This document shows positions 22,997-44,876 of a DNA stretch of 64,000 nt, piece after piece (the stretch's first letter is position 1; the number at the start of each line of letters is the position of its first letter). A program made the position numbers and the translations under genes. The stretch lies in assembly GCF_000003815.2 (NCBI RefSeq), contig NC_049992.1, positions 11,031,294 through 11,095,293 on the forward strand. The letters run 5' to 3'. Origin of the DNA: Branchiostoma floridae. Lineage: Eukaryota > Chordata > Leptocardii > Amphioxiformes > Branchiostomatidae. Below the pieces are notes generated by a model. The model saw only the letters and a list, made by a program, of their open reading frames with translations. It had not been told where the DNA came from and did not search any database.

Positions 22997-23621
22997 ATCA
23001 TTACACGATTTTCTAGATGAAGAAGGTCAGTTGCTTCATTGACGATAGCTGTTACAAAAATTCTTTACAATGAAAACCTGACACATGTACGCATTATTTT
23101 GTCACCGAATGCATTATGGATCATTATGTTCCAAAGAATAATGATTTGGGTCTCACTTATCATAAAAATTGGAAATCAACCAAAATCGACCCAAACCGTT
23201 TGTTCTAAACCAAAACTATATAGACCGAAAACAACCGAAAACAAATAGAAAACTATCACAATCAACAGAAAACAAACCAAAAGCAACTGATATTAAACAG
23301 CGAACAACCGAAAACAAGATTCCATAGGATACAATCTCCTTGAAATACGGTGTTTACGGTGGGGCTAGGGTCTTTTATACCTACTTTAACGACATGATCA
23401 GACTAATCAATTAAAATGATCTTGATTCACGGGTGCGAATACACATATCCAGACAAAAGCATGTCGTTCAAAGTATGAAAATCACATCTTAGCAAAGAAG
23501 GCTACTGTAGTGTTTGCTAATAAATTATGTAAATAAACCCAAATGTGCATGATTTATATATGATGATTACCCCTCGTCCATGAGTTACAAAGTTGTTTTA
23601 GCGTTTTCGTTTTTTTCAGTA

Positions 23622-24503
23622 AGGCCATGTTGATTTGATTATATGGATGACATCCTCTGGGAACTCCAAAACTGATGCGATCGAGCGAATAAAAAAAAGT
23701 TTGGCCAAAAAAAAAAGTTGCCTTCAGTTGAAATCAAAGTGGCCAGGAAGGTTGAACATAGGACTAAAAACACATAGTATGGTATACCAATAGTTAGGTG
23801 TAGGGTCCAGTACATCATACGGGTGCAAAACATTTTTTTTCTTAGACCAATCCGAAAAAAACAGACCTGAAAAAAATTAGAGGAACAGGTTTCGCCAATT
23901 ACAAAATGGACACACTATGTCGGCAGGCATTTGGGGTCTTACCGGGGGCCAAGAAGACAACAAGAGAGAAGTCAAGTAGAGTTTATAGTCAATTGTACCA
24001 CAAAGTTTCTACAGTCAAAGGTACAGAGACAGTTAGTCTTTATTACATGGAGATGGGATTTTAAAATGACAGTGGGAGTCCAATAATCCACCAAACAGAT
24101 TCCTTTGTGGCAAAATTGACCAATCACCATTGTTTTGAGTAATGCCAGTTATCAAGTTTCCACAGACAATCAGGTCCAGGTTCAGGTCCGGACCTGGAAA
24201 TGATCCTCTGGACCTGAACGGGACCTATACCTGAATTTTCTGTACTGGTACCTCCTCCTACCAACAATAGATTTTTTCTTTCTGTCCTTTCACATCTTAT
24301 TCTTTGACTTTAGATTTATTTTGGCATTCTATGGCATTAGTTATCTGTTTCTGATACTTTTTTTTCAATCTACGGAATATTTGTGCTCATTTTACAGCTG
24401 CTTTGCACAATTTATTGTGTGGTCGAAAACTTTTTTTTTTTGGAAACGGCCGAAAATTGGTGCGAGCGCGGATGTCATCCATATAATCAAATCAACATGG
24501 CCT
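23622..24503. mobile_element. DNA transposon remnant with ~34-bp perfect TIRs
   Basis: AGGCCATGTTGATTTGATTA continuing to TATGGATGACATCC at the left is repeated as exact reverse complement at 24470-24503. The 880-bp interior has no protein I recognise. The boundary bases are TA (left) and AA (right); the target duplication is unclear. Confidence 0.75.
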
Positions 24504-24779
24504 AATTACTGTGAGTGAGTATTCACCAAATAAACAAAAATACCATCAAGATAACTTCAAATCAAATGATATTAGAAAAACAAAATGTATGCTGCTAACA
24601 TATATGATAGTAATGCCATTATTGATGGTAATGCCTAAACTACAGTGCAATTCAAGTAGCCTGTTGTTATTAATAAACTAGAAATGAAACTGAAACCTGC
24701 ATAGTGTTAAATTATTGGAATATAATGAAGGAATTCTTTAGCTTCACTTCAGGGTAAGTATCTTATCACAAGTACATGT

Positions 24780-25980
24780 CTGTTATATCCGAGTTTGAAG
24801 TGTATGTAAATGACTTTTAAGTTCCTGACACGTGTATGGGCATGTGCGAGAAATGTCTGCAGCTGATACCAAAGCTTGCGTCTGACATAGCTTAGTACAA
24901 TAACAGCGTTTGGGGTGAGTTGTCTTGTAATCAAGAAATGGTTATTGCCATTTAAAGGAAGGTGACCAACACATTAAAGTCAAATACATCAATGTAAATC
25001 ATCAATGGATCTCGATGTAGCTCTACCTATATGTAAAACGAAAAATGAATAGCAAAGTAAAACATGTAATTCTAGTAACAGACAAACTTCATTTTTACCA
25101 ATAATTATAGATTCAGATTCAGGTGCTCTAACGCGAAGTGTGACTAATGCTGTCGTTTGATTATGATCGAAAAATTGGATGGACGGATTTTTTTCATCGA
25201 TCACAAACTGATTTTTCCCAGGTCGCAAACTGCTCTCCTCGGCCAACCAACTCCTCTGGTGTGTTTTCAGTCTATTTGGCCAATTTCTACTATTTTTCCA
25301 GCGACCTTGGGAGCCTTGTAGAGGCTAAAATAATCAACAGATGCTGCAAAAACAGTTAAAATAATCACACCAGGGAAAAATCTATAAAATCATTTTAAAT
25401 CTAAAATCATTTTGTTACCGATTCGATTGATTTTCAAAGAATCATGTATCTTGATAATAAAGCCAAGTTCGTACGCAACGTTGATGTCGAATACGAATTT
25501 TCTTTTTGGACGTATGGGCACACTTCCGAAGAATTCCTTGATGTAGTGAGGTATGTTCAAGTTTGACGTGTATGTATCCTGACTAAAATCGTACTCCTAC
25601 TGGCCGGCCTTACCTTGAGTTGGCTGGCCAGCGTGAGATTGTGTAAACCATGTTGGGAAGTATAGAAAGCTAAATTTAGTTGTGTATGCAAATGACGTTA
25701 TGAAATTCTTGACACGTGCACGTGTCCGGACATGTGCAAAATGTCCGATGCACCAATATTACCTTTGACCCCCTCTGCATTTTACATAGCAGCATGAAAT
25801 TACAACATGAGGAGTTTGTTCCATGGAATACATAACTCGTTTCAATTGGCCAGTCTTGAATATTGAAGTGTATGCGTTTCTGACACATGTATGGACACGT
25901 GCGTGAAACGTTTGATATACCAGGCGTACACTTGACATAGCCAGACGTTATCGAATGCAGAAATTTTGTGTAACCGACAT
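24780..25980. repeat. Cluster of ATGCAAATGACGT-type repeats
   Basis: Copies start at about 24795, 25680 and 25865 and share GTGTATGCAAATGACGTTAT, TTCTTGACACGTG and GGACATGTGC blocks with those near 15 kb and 21.5 kb. A separate short repeat (CCTGACTAAAATC to GTGTAAAC) lies at 25578-25649, with a relative at 34751-34846. Confidence 0.6.
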
Positions 25981-26559
25981 CCATTTAATAGCTGAAATGA
26001 TGGATTTAGGTTTTCGCATTTTTCAATCATTTCAATCATTTTAGAATCCATATTGTATTCAGGAATATCTACACGACAACTCTTTGAAAGATGCTATAAA
26101 CCATTCAAGTTGCTAATTTGTTCAAAATGCAATTTGTAATGATTGTAAGACGACTTCAAATGATAAACTTAACACTGCTGCATATATGTGCGTTAATAAA
26201 ATATTGATCAAAGAAATGCTACAAAGTAATTCAATTAAATGAACGGTTGGACGTTATCTTTATGCATAATGAGGAACAATCAGCACAAATCTCGCGACAA
26301 AAAGAAATATCCAAAATCTATAAATATTTCACGGAGGTATGAGGTCTTTGATTTCTTGTTTGACAGAATCTGATTTTGTCAAATGGATACATACAAACAT
26401 ACATATAAAGTATGGATACATACATACATACATATATACATACATGTAAAGTGTGTTATAAAGTTGTGCGTCAAAAACGATAGTTCCTACATCGTACTAT
26501 TGAGAGCAGCGGGCAAAAATGACATACTTACTTATTGCTGTCCGTCTTCAAGGGAATAT

Positions 26560-26700
26560 CGCCACACTTGGTGCTGTCTTGAAGTCGTCTTTGGAAATCA
26601 GCACGTCTTTAGACAAAGTTGAAGAGGAGACAGTCATCGGCGTCGGGAAATTGTTTTCTTGGTTTCTGCATCAAAATCAAGTTCACCATGTAAAGCTTGA
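26560..26700 (-). pseudogene. Decayed duplicate of DCX-EMAP exon 2
   Basis: The minus strand has a pyrimidine-rich acceptor (GATGCAG) followed by sequence alignable to exon 2 at 19983-19742. Shared blocks include CTAAAG...CTGATTTC and GATATTCCCTTGAAG. A frame encoding SSSTLSKDVLIS parallels exon 2's [11 protein letters not shown], then shifts, and two stops break the spliced frame. It is therefore a broken copy. Confidence 0.5.
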
Positions 26701-27214
26701 AACTTGACGAAGGTATTCTGGCCTGTAAAAATCCTGTCCGTCAGTACAATATCAAAGTAGGACTAGAGGTAGTTCACAATGTTCAAGGGGTAATTATACA
26801 TTACGTGTACATTACGTGTTTTATGGCGATTTTTTCATTGATTATGCAAAAAGGGTCTTATTAGCTACGTCCATGAATGTTCCTCATTATGTAACCAACA
26901 GCCAAATCTATATCATTTATGTATAGCGATGGTTTACTTAGATTAACTTTCATAAAATCACAAGTATGATTTTACTGTTATGTACCACTAAGGAATATAC
27001 AGTAAGAATTGAAGATCGGAAATGACAAGTAATTAAAAGCAGGAGACCTTTAATCACCTATTTTGCGACTTTGAACGTCATAACAAAAGACATGCACAAA
27101 TCTTATGACTGGATCAACGTTTCCTAAGTCTATCGAACCAAACTGCACGAGCTCCGAATAAAAGGGCATTAAACAAGAAAATCATTATTTGACATGAAAA
27201 ATAAAAGAAGGTAC

Positions 27215-27314
27215 CTGATAACCCGCTATCGTTAGTGACATAACTAAATGCGAGAATCCGATGCAGTTTACACGAGCTGTTTCGTAGAAATTCGACGACA
27301 AATGCCACAAACAA
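27215..27314 (-). CDS. Candidate alternative first exon (duplicate of DCX-EMAP exon 1)
   Basis: From an ATG at 27314, 33 codons plus one base end NDSGLS before TCAG|GTACCT. This is phase 1, the phase exon 2 at 19983 requires. The 3' half aligns with exon 1: CTGCATCGG here versus ATGCATCGG, and ACGATAGCGGGTTATCAG versus ACGATAGCGGTATCTCAG. A CCAAT box lies about 120 bp upstream, aligned with the one upstream of exon 1. Transcription is not shown. Confidence 0.45.
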
Positions 27315-28089
27315 ACAACTAACCGATTTGACAGAATAGTGTTAAACTTTGATTGATTGTTATGAAGGCTAAAAATAGGACAGTCAAGTGCATTTGAAGT
27401 ATAAAAGAACCAATGTGTGAGAGTGGGCCTGCCATTGGTTGCGCTAAGAGCTTGGGGGATTATGTAATATTGTATGAGGATGCTTGGTCGTTCCGCTTTG
27501 TTTCAGACTCAATTGTTTTTCATTTCGTAATACCGGACCCTACATACTGGCTCATTCTCGAGCCCGCGGCAGAGCTTTTTGTTTCCCTCGTAAGAGTAGC
27601 ATAGGCGTTGTGCAGCGTTATGAGAAGTAGTTGAAATGACAACTGAAGGACGCTTTAACGGATACCCGGATGAATGAAGGCGTCACGCAATGATACAAAT
27701 TTTAAGACAAAAATTACCACATTTTTACATGGTATAAACACACCTAACGGGGTAGGGGGAATAAAAATAAATCTATATAACACCTTTGCTACATTATAAA
27801 CCATTTTAAACTTTTGAAAGCTACGTTTTGTATCAGAGTAACATACAAGACATAGCACATTTCATGGCCACGTACGCGGTTTACTAGTATTTTCTTCTTC
27901 TTTTGCAATGAAGAGGTGGCCTTCGTTAGGGTTGTTCTCTTCTAGGTACCTCTGTCCATTGTCATTGTCATTTTGACTATGAAAACACCATTGATCCTTT
28001 GCCAAACCGCATGAACTTCAAATAGGAGAATTACTAGACAATTTGAATTTTTAATTTCAATTACTAGTACATGTACATTAAAAAAGACA

Positions 28090-28325
28090 GGCATGAAATG
28101 CATGGACCGCTAACCTTAGGATCATAGCTGAAGACGAGACCCCGCCCGTCCGCTGTTTTGTACAAACCCGTCGACAAATGCGAAAAATGACTTTCCGCAA
28201 ATTTGTCAGAATGGTGTCAAGACCTTGATTGATCGTTTTGAATGTAAAAAAAAACATGCCAACCAAGTGCATTTGAAGTAAGAACACGTGAGATCGGGTC
28301 TGCTATTGGCTGCGCTTGGAGCCTT
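28090..28325 (-). pseudogene. Second, more decayed copy of the promoter/first-exon module
   Basis: It aligns directly with 27236-27445. Shared blocks include GCATTTGTCG, CAAATGCACTTG, GATTGAT and GC-CCAAT. The segment equivalent to the exon 3' end has diverged to CCTAAGGTTAGCGG, and the frame from the aligned region is disrupted. Confidence 0.45.
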
Positions 28326-28423
28326 CTACGGCCTAGGTCCCAATTACCAACCCGGGGCCCGGCCGGGTAGCCGTCGGAAACGAAAAATACGATATAAAAG
28401 ACACCAAAACACACAGAACGTTA

Positions 28424-29801
28424 GGCTAGGGTCACAATTGGCCCGGTGCCCGTCAGGGATGTAGCCCCGGCCGGGCTCTGAAGTCGGGCGGACACCGGCT
28501 GTTTACCGGCTGTCGTGGTCACAATCAAACGTTGCCTTTACGCTGCCCCGTGGGGGTCCCGGGGTGTTCCGGCGGGCACCCCGTCATTTTTCTTTAAAAA
28601 ATTTCCACCTTCCTAGGTTCGTCTCCGGCAGACACCCGTCAGATGTTCTGACGGTGTCCTGTAGTCACCTCTGCGGGGTCCGACAGGGTAACGTTTGTCC
28701 CTCACAGCCCGGTGGGGCAGTTATAGGGTCCCTGCCGCATGCCCTGCGAACAACGGCAGGGAACCAGGCAGGCTTCTGGTGGGCACTCGTCATATTTAAG
28801 GGGTATAAAAACAAGCATTGCCTGCATTCAATTATGGTAGTACATCACTGAACTTGGAGTACTGGTGCGGTACGTCGGGGTGCGTTCACTGCAGCACGGT
28901 TGTTTTCGCCAACTTTTCCTCGCACTCGCACTGACGTGCGGCACTGTTACATTTCTAAACTAAATGAACATGTTATATATAATTTTTAATGTGGGCGGAT
29001 GACTTGCCAAACTGTTGAGGCCTATATTTTTATATTTGTAAAACGAAAAAAAAGGCTTATGTGTCCGAATGACTGCAAGTTTGGCGTTCCGTCGGCCAAT
29101 TGCAGAGGAAACGTCCTTCTTCAGCCAAACATCTTTTTTCAGCTTGTTTCTGTAGTCTGGGGTTGTAATATCGTAAAAAGCATAGTAGCTTTCTATGAAG
29201 GAGGCTATCTGTTCGTCCTGTTTCTCAGTGATGCAGGCTATTATGTGGTCTGTTGTGTGGTGTGTCGTCCTATCCCCCTCTGTTGCCCTTGTCTGCAGGA
29301 GTTTGGCTGTTGCTGAATTCTTCCGCCTGCCTAGTGGGCTAAGGGCTGTTTCCCCTTGTCTTCTCCTTTCCCTTGGTATAGCGCTATGCACTTGACCCCA
29401 CTGTAATACGCGTAAGAACTGCACTGCGATACGTGTAAGTTCACAGCTTTTGTCCTTTCACATGATCTGTGACGTCACATATTTGACCCGGTATTACGAA
29501 TTACACACTTTTATTCTGTAAACCTGGTCTTCGACGTAACGAATTTATTCCGACAGACTGCCGGTAACCGGAGGGGTCCCTCTCGGTGTTGTCACGATTA
29601 GGTCGCGGGGTGGTTGTACGAGCGGGTCCCTGGTTCATTTTAAGTCAGACTTAAATTGAGCCAGGGTCCCGGCCGGGCCTCAAAATGCCCCGGCAGCCGC
29701 GAGGTGTCCCACAGGGCAACGCAGGGGTCACGCCCGAAAGTGCAAAAAAACAGCCCGTGAACTGCCCGGTAGGGCCCCTTTTTCCAATTGTGACCTAAGC
29801 C
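28424..29801. mobile_element. Inner Harbinger-like element with TTA target duplication and MADF-domain ORF
   Basis: The ends GGCTAGGGTCACAATTGG and CCAATTGTGACCTAAGCC are inverted and flanked on both sides by TTA (28421-28423 and 29802-29804). This is the 3-bp TWA duplication typical of PIF/Harbinger elements. The 1378-bp interior has GC-rich subterminal blocks and an internal minus-strand frame with a MADF-like domain, the class of DNA-binding accessory protein such elements carry. No transposase is present. Confidence 0.8.
28960..29424 (-). pseudogene. MADF/Myb-like domain fragment of a Harbinger-type element
   Basis: 154 codons are open. At about residues 72-112 the pattern EQIASFIESYYAFYD, YRNKLKKDVW and SSAIG matches the helix-turn-helix MADF layout (hydrophobic helix, LYD-like, Y-x-n-W, then I/L-G). 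The rest is basic and low in similarity. The frame runs into unrelated sequence at the 3' side, so I treat it as a remnant. Confidence 0.55.
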
Positions 29802-29913
29802 TTAACAAAATTAGTCATGAGCATAATTTGTGTATATTCCTTGGTAAACACTTTTATTTTTAGCTTCCGCAAACATCCTGGCTGGGCCCCGGTTTGGAAA
29901 TGGGACCTAAGCC

Positions 29914-32817
29914 TAAGGCATTGTACGACACCCCTTTAAGGTATGCCCAGTGCCACTGTCGTTTGGACCAAAAAACACAGATGAAAGGGTAGAGAAAGCC
30001 GCATTGTGTGGAGGTTATAAAGTCGCAAAAAGTAGCTATTCTTCTGTCAGCACAACGAAACAGGTTTACCAAAGTCCACCTCCATGTACATATGCGCGGG
30101 GTACTTACCGAGATGTCTCTGATAAGACATCCATTTAATCGCTCGTTCGGAAAGTAAAGCTTCGGGCGTCATGCAACAGACATACAGAATATTACAGATG
30201 GAGCCACCTGTACATGTGTACAGACTGAGTGATTGACCAAGAAGGCAAAAACCTACAAAACAAGACTAAACTCACCGGCCGGAGTCCCGTGCTTCTCCAT
30301 GCAAAGAAACAGCAAATGAGAGACGAGGTTTTCTCGCAGTTCTATTTCTACCCAGCAGGTGATGAGATCTTGGCAACGTTGTTCAGATTAGGATACTCAA
30401 ATGGTGCCACATGCTGCATTTCTGCAAGGGTTTAAGTTTGGTATGAAAGGAATAATCTGGAGAGGAATTTTTACAAGAGCTTGTGCTTTGGATTCTAAGG
30501 ACGTCCAACAAACTGACCATTTCCATCGTAGCAAGTTTTAGCAAATCAGTTTTTGGGTAAGACCAAATTTTCTATTCCCTGCAAGACCAAATACATGTGC
30601 ACGTTGGAACATATATTCGATATATTTTTGAGCTGATATACTTAAGAAGCATTGCTGCTTAGATCTACCGACATCACATTTGTTCAGTGTTATTGGCAAT
30701 ATTTATTTCCTTAACTGGAAATCTCCAAACAGAGCGAGGATCATGGTACATGAAATGCTTCAGACGGTAGCGTCACTGTAGGAAGGAATTTCTTTAGTGG
30801 GTGGCACGTGTGCTCTCTTATGGATTAACATTCCGCTTGCGGTAAGTAATTCCACTTGGCCACTTTGAGGACATGTTATCTTTTTATCGTGGTCACAAAA
30901 AGCTATGAACGCACTCATTCTAAGCCGCTATTTACTGAAATACATTTTCAGTGTGTCTCTCTTTCTGTGTAATGTTATAGCTCCCTCTTTGTTTGTATAT
31001 CTAGAGAAAGATACATTTTTTTGTCATTTATATTTGCTTGTATTTGATATTCCGTTGGAATAGACATGTATTTTTTAAATCAGTTATCGTATGTATACAT
31101 GTACACTCTCTCACGGGGATCTAAGCTTAAAGAATATCGCAAAACATCTTTGAGCCTGAGCCTAACTTCCATTCTTCTACTTTCTGCTGCACCCAAGAGC
31201 CCATTTGACCGTGATCGTCCAGTGGTTTGAAGTATTTGAAATGCCAGATTTAAGACTGCGCTGAGGGGATTTGGGGAATTAAGTTAATCGGATAACTCCG
31301 GCCGTACTGGATCAATAGATATCCGGCAGGTGCTATATTATACCATAATTGTTTGCTGGAGCGGTGTCTTTGTATTGATCTCTTCAGATAGCTCTCGTCG
31401 GTTCTTCCGTGTGGCTGGTCCGTCCTGTGTTCATGTCAACAGTAACATCAAATGGTGCCGCAAATATTCAGTTCCAATAAGAGCAGTAACGTTACTAAGG
31501 GATTAGTTTTAGAAAAAAAGTATGTGTGGGAAAATTACGTTTATAGTAAACTGCCGCGGACAGGGCGTTAACAGTCGAACAGGACACGTGTGCATTTCCC
31601 AACTTGCAGGGTTCGTTGAAGTTTCTTTGCGGTTTTGTTTCATGGTATGTTGCCATGATTGGCATCAAACAAATTGAAGATATTTCAACGCAATGACGTT
31701 ACTCGTGCATTACTTGATTGGTGCTCACAAACACCTAACAGCACATTTCGAACATTACAGTCTCATTAAATGCACGACTGACAATCTACTGTCAATGTTA
31801 TCATTGAGCACACGTCACAAGTGCGTTGTCTGATTCGGGCAATTAGACGTCGTACCAAACAACATGAAAATAATTGCCATCTCGTTAACTTCCCACCGAA
31901 GAATGCCATCCGTATATTTGAATATCATCCACGCATGTCTCTTGATCATGAATGCCTTCCTTTTGATTAACACCCACTTAGACAAGCTATTCATATAAAC
32001 CTCAAAACATAAATTCATAAATTTGACATCATCAGGCATACGCACAAAAGATAACGTCATATAAAATTAGGGCTGTTCAGTATTATGACAACTGTTTGGC
32101 CCATCATAATCATTGTTTAACTGAAGTCGTTTGTTTTTAACATTATTGCTTCTTTCTGTTTTATGTAAAAGTTCTTACTGGCGCCGTCAAGAGGTTTTGC
32201 ATCAATAGCACACACAAAGAACACATGCACAGCCTAGTCACGTTGACAATCACTGTGATCTCAGCCAAATCTAGGTCAAAAATTAGCGATTTACCTTAAG
32301 TGATACTTGAATCCTCTCATAGCAGTTGTACCTCCTTGATAAATATTCTGCACTCCAGAACATAAGTGACCACGAGTAACACCATATTTCCCGAGTGACC
32401 TCAAGTAACACCCAGGCCATCATATGATTTCCCTGGTAACATAGGTCCTTGGTGGCTCATGATCAGAGTGCAGAAAAGTTTAAACGGTTTGCGCAGTATG
32501 TCACTGAGCAGCTTGTTCTTGGCCTTAAACATCTGTATCGTTATAAAAGAAAACTCAATGTATGATCCATCGCAAATGTATCTGGTAACATAAAGTGGAT
32601 AAAGATAATCATGAGCACAGCAATGGCGGATTAAACCGTGTGGAATCCAGTGGAACCGCTGCTGACATTGATTCAATGTGCTACTGCCAACGGATAATGG
32701 TGATGATGGCTAAAGAGTTACGGAACACAGCATGCTATTATAGTAAGTATCAGGTATATTAGCACACACTGTGGTGCGAGACCACCACCCGTAGGTCAAA
32801 GACTAAAGGTCACAGTT
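29914..32817. other. Intergenic stretch upstream of SRM
   Basis: I see no exon with conserved protein sequence. A minus-strand ATG with a good donor (TCTCG|GTAAGT near 30110) exists but encodes only about eight residues. The remainder is AT-rich and featureless at this level of inspection. Confidence 0.5.
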
Positions 32818-32854
32818 CACGTGAGACCGGTGTCAGGCGGTATCAGTACACGTG
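32818..32854 (+). promoter_or_regulatory. Two CACGTG E-boxes upstream of SRM
   Basis: CACGTG is present at 32818-32823 and 32849-32854, 31 bp apart and 107 and 76 bp before the SRM ATG. Vertebrate SRM and ODC1 are MYC/MAX targets through such sites; function here is inference. Confidence 0.55.
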
Positions 32855-32924
32855 TGAAAAACAGCTGTGTTTCACAGCTCCTTAAAACTTGGGACCCGAG
32901 AGTCTATAACTTTATTGTCCTACC

Positions 32925-42659
<9,735 letters not shown>

Positions 42660-44876
42660 TGACAGCTGAAAACATATTTATTTCAAACTGTAGGATGCAG
42701 ATATGTCTTCACTTGACTCTACCAGTGTACTGTTGGAGTTACATGTTAGAATGTACCTGAGGTAGAGATTCAATCTACAAAGTGAAATGGCAAGAGACTG
42801 AGAGTATGGATGAGGTGAATTACACCAACCTTTCTGTCAGAAATCAATGTTAAAGGTTTATTGCATAACAGTGGAAGCAATTATAACAAATGTGTGAAAA
42901 TACCATTTCACAATCTCACAAATTGGTCAATGTTAACATTGTTGATCCTGCCACTTACCCATGTAGTAATAGTTAATTACATGCATTATCTTGTCTAATT
43001 TGTAAAAATCATTTTAGATGGAATAGTGGAACTAATAGATTAAAAAAACAGTGACGCAAAATCGACTTATTTTAGCTAATTATGATTATGAACAATAGCT
43101 TTACAAGAACTAAAATCCATCCACAACAGCAGTTGAACTTGAACGTTCTTAGCAAGAAGAGCATGCTATTTATATTATTTGTGTTAGGTGAGATGTTCTT
43201 AGAACTACTTCTGTATTATCAAATTCATGAGTTGCAATTCAAAGATGGAGGTTGGTGATTTCAAGATACTTGTGTCTGTCAATCTGTTTCAGCATTTGTG
43301 GATGTGTCTGGAATTTTTCCAAGAACACCAACAGATATATTGTAAAAGTTTGTGTAGGTGCCAAATATGTACAATGAAGAAATGTAAAGCACAGCCTTTA
43401 GTTTGTGGTGCATTAATTGAGAATTGTTGTAATAGTACTGTTGTAAACAGCTATAATTGACTTAAGTACAGTTGGCAAGTGAAGTGCAAAAGGAGTCCAT
43501 ATTTTCTCAGCTCAGATAGTTAGCTAGTCAGACCGATGACTTAGTAGCGAATATTGCCATTCAATTATGCAATCTCAGATTTCTTATTATCATTAAGCAG
43601 ATGGAAGCATTCCCACCCCAAGACAATACTGGCTCTGCAGACCTGTGTTTGATAGATGTCACTGTTGTACCTAGTTTTCAGGACAAAGTTAATGTGGAGA
43701 TGATTCTTCATGTCTTGAATACAGAAATAAAGAAATGTAGAAGTACAGAAACACAAAAATGAGTTGGTTGTATTTATGCTACATGTCCAGAACAAATGAA
43801 CAACATCAGATCACCACTGTTTTTATGAATGATATGAATTTGTAAAATCTGGCAAATTACACAGGTATCTACCATGTAATGAAATAAACTACACTTCTGA
43901 CACATTTATAATTTCTAAATAGAAATACAGTATACATTATTTGGCACAACAATTGGCCACTTTTAAATTAATCCTGGTGTCAAGGATCCATGCAGCAGTA
44001 TAATCAAATAATGGATATTACTATGCAAACGTACTGTTGTTATAAGTAAACTTTTCAGTTTCTACAGACTTATAAATTGTACGTCTGGAAAAAAAAGGAC
44101 ATGACATGTGAAATCTATTGCAATCATGGTCACTAGTTGACTGCAGATTTCTTTATTTTTGTCAGCCAGTTCATAAAACTTCTAAGAGCCTCAGACTCTT
44201 TGAACAGCGGCAAACCTTCAGAAAATGAAGATTTCACATTAATGATTAAGCAATGTTCAACACATTGGGAGCTCTTCATATTGGCAACATATAGATAGGT
44301 ATCATCACCTAGTACCATTAAACTACAAAGACTGCATCAAAATAATACATCCACATTAATTTACTCAATGCTTCCCCTCAGAAAATACCTAAATCCAAAT
44401 ACATAGACTCAAACATCAATACATACTGTAACATAACTACTAGTACATGGTAAATTTGAACCTATTCTATATTTGCTTTTTTCATGACTGTTAAAGATTG
44501 ATATTAACAGACATACTGAAGCCAGCTCCTTATTTCTTAAGTCTTACAGTAAGACCACGTGAATGCAACAATATGACAGCTACAAATGATAAATGGTAAC
44601 AAACCTCACAGATACCTCACAGCTTGAGTTAGCAAGACCTGAATATCTACTGACAATAAAACATTTTATCATTCTTCAGATACTGTTAGCATTTTGTAGA
44701 AGGTGTACACATATTTTGAGACAAGATTAAATAGCAGCAAACAAGTACATGTACATAATACAACAGGACACAACTTAGAATTTAAATATGTGATTGTACG
44801 TATGTATTTCCTCCCTGTAATACTGAGTATATCACTGATATACTACTAGTACTTCATCAGCCTAATGATGTCATTA
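42660..44876. other. Tail-to-tail spacer between SRM and UBIAD1
   Basis: It holds the two 3'UTRs. AATAAA occurs at 43726-43731 and 43883-43888 on the plus strand. No conserved coding frame is visible. It is AT-rich and no transposon ends were recognised. Confidence 0.6.

Larger units (their letters stand above)
28330..29913. mobile_element. Outer Harbinger-like element, interrupted by a second element
   Basis: The ends GGCCTAGGTCCCAATTACC...CCCGGGGCCCGGCC and GGGCCCCGGTTTGGAAATGG...CCTAAGCC are inverted and match the MITE at 5488-5742. Flanks are TAC and TAA. The host element is split at 28423 by the inner element. Confidence 0.7.

Noticed and set aside
30105-30145. Short minus-strand first exon (MDVLSETS) with a strong GTAAGT donor
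   Set aside because: It ends in phase 2, which fits neither DCX-EMAP exon 2 nor exon 3, and eight residues give no other support.
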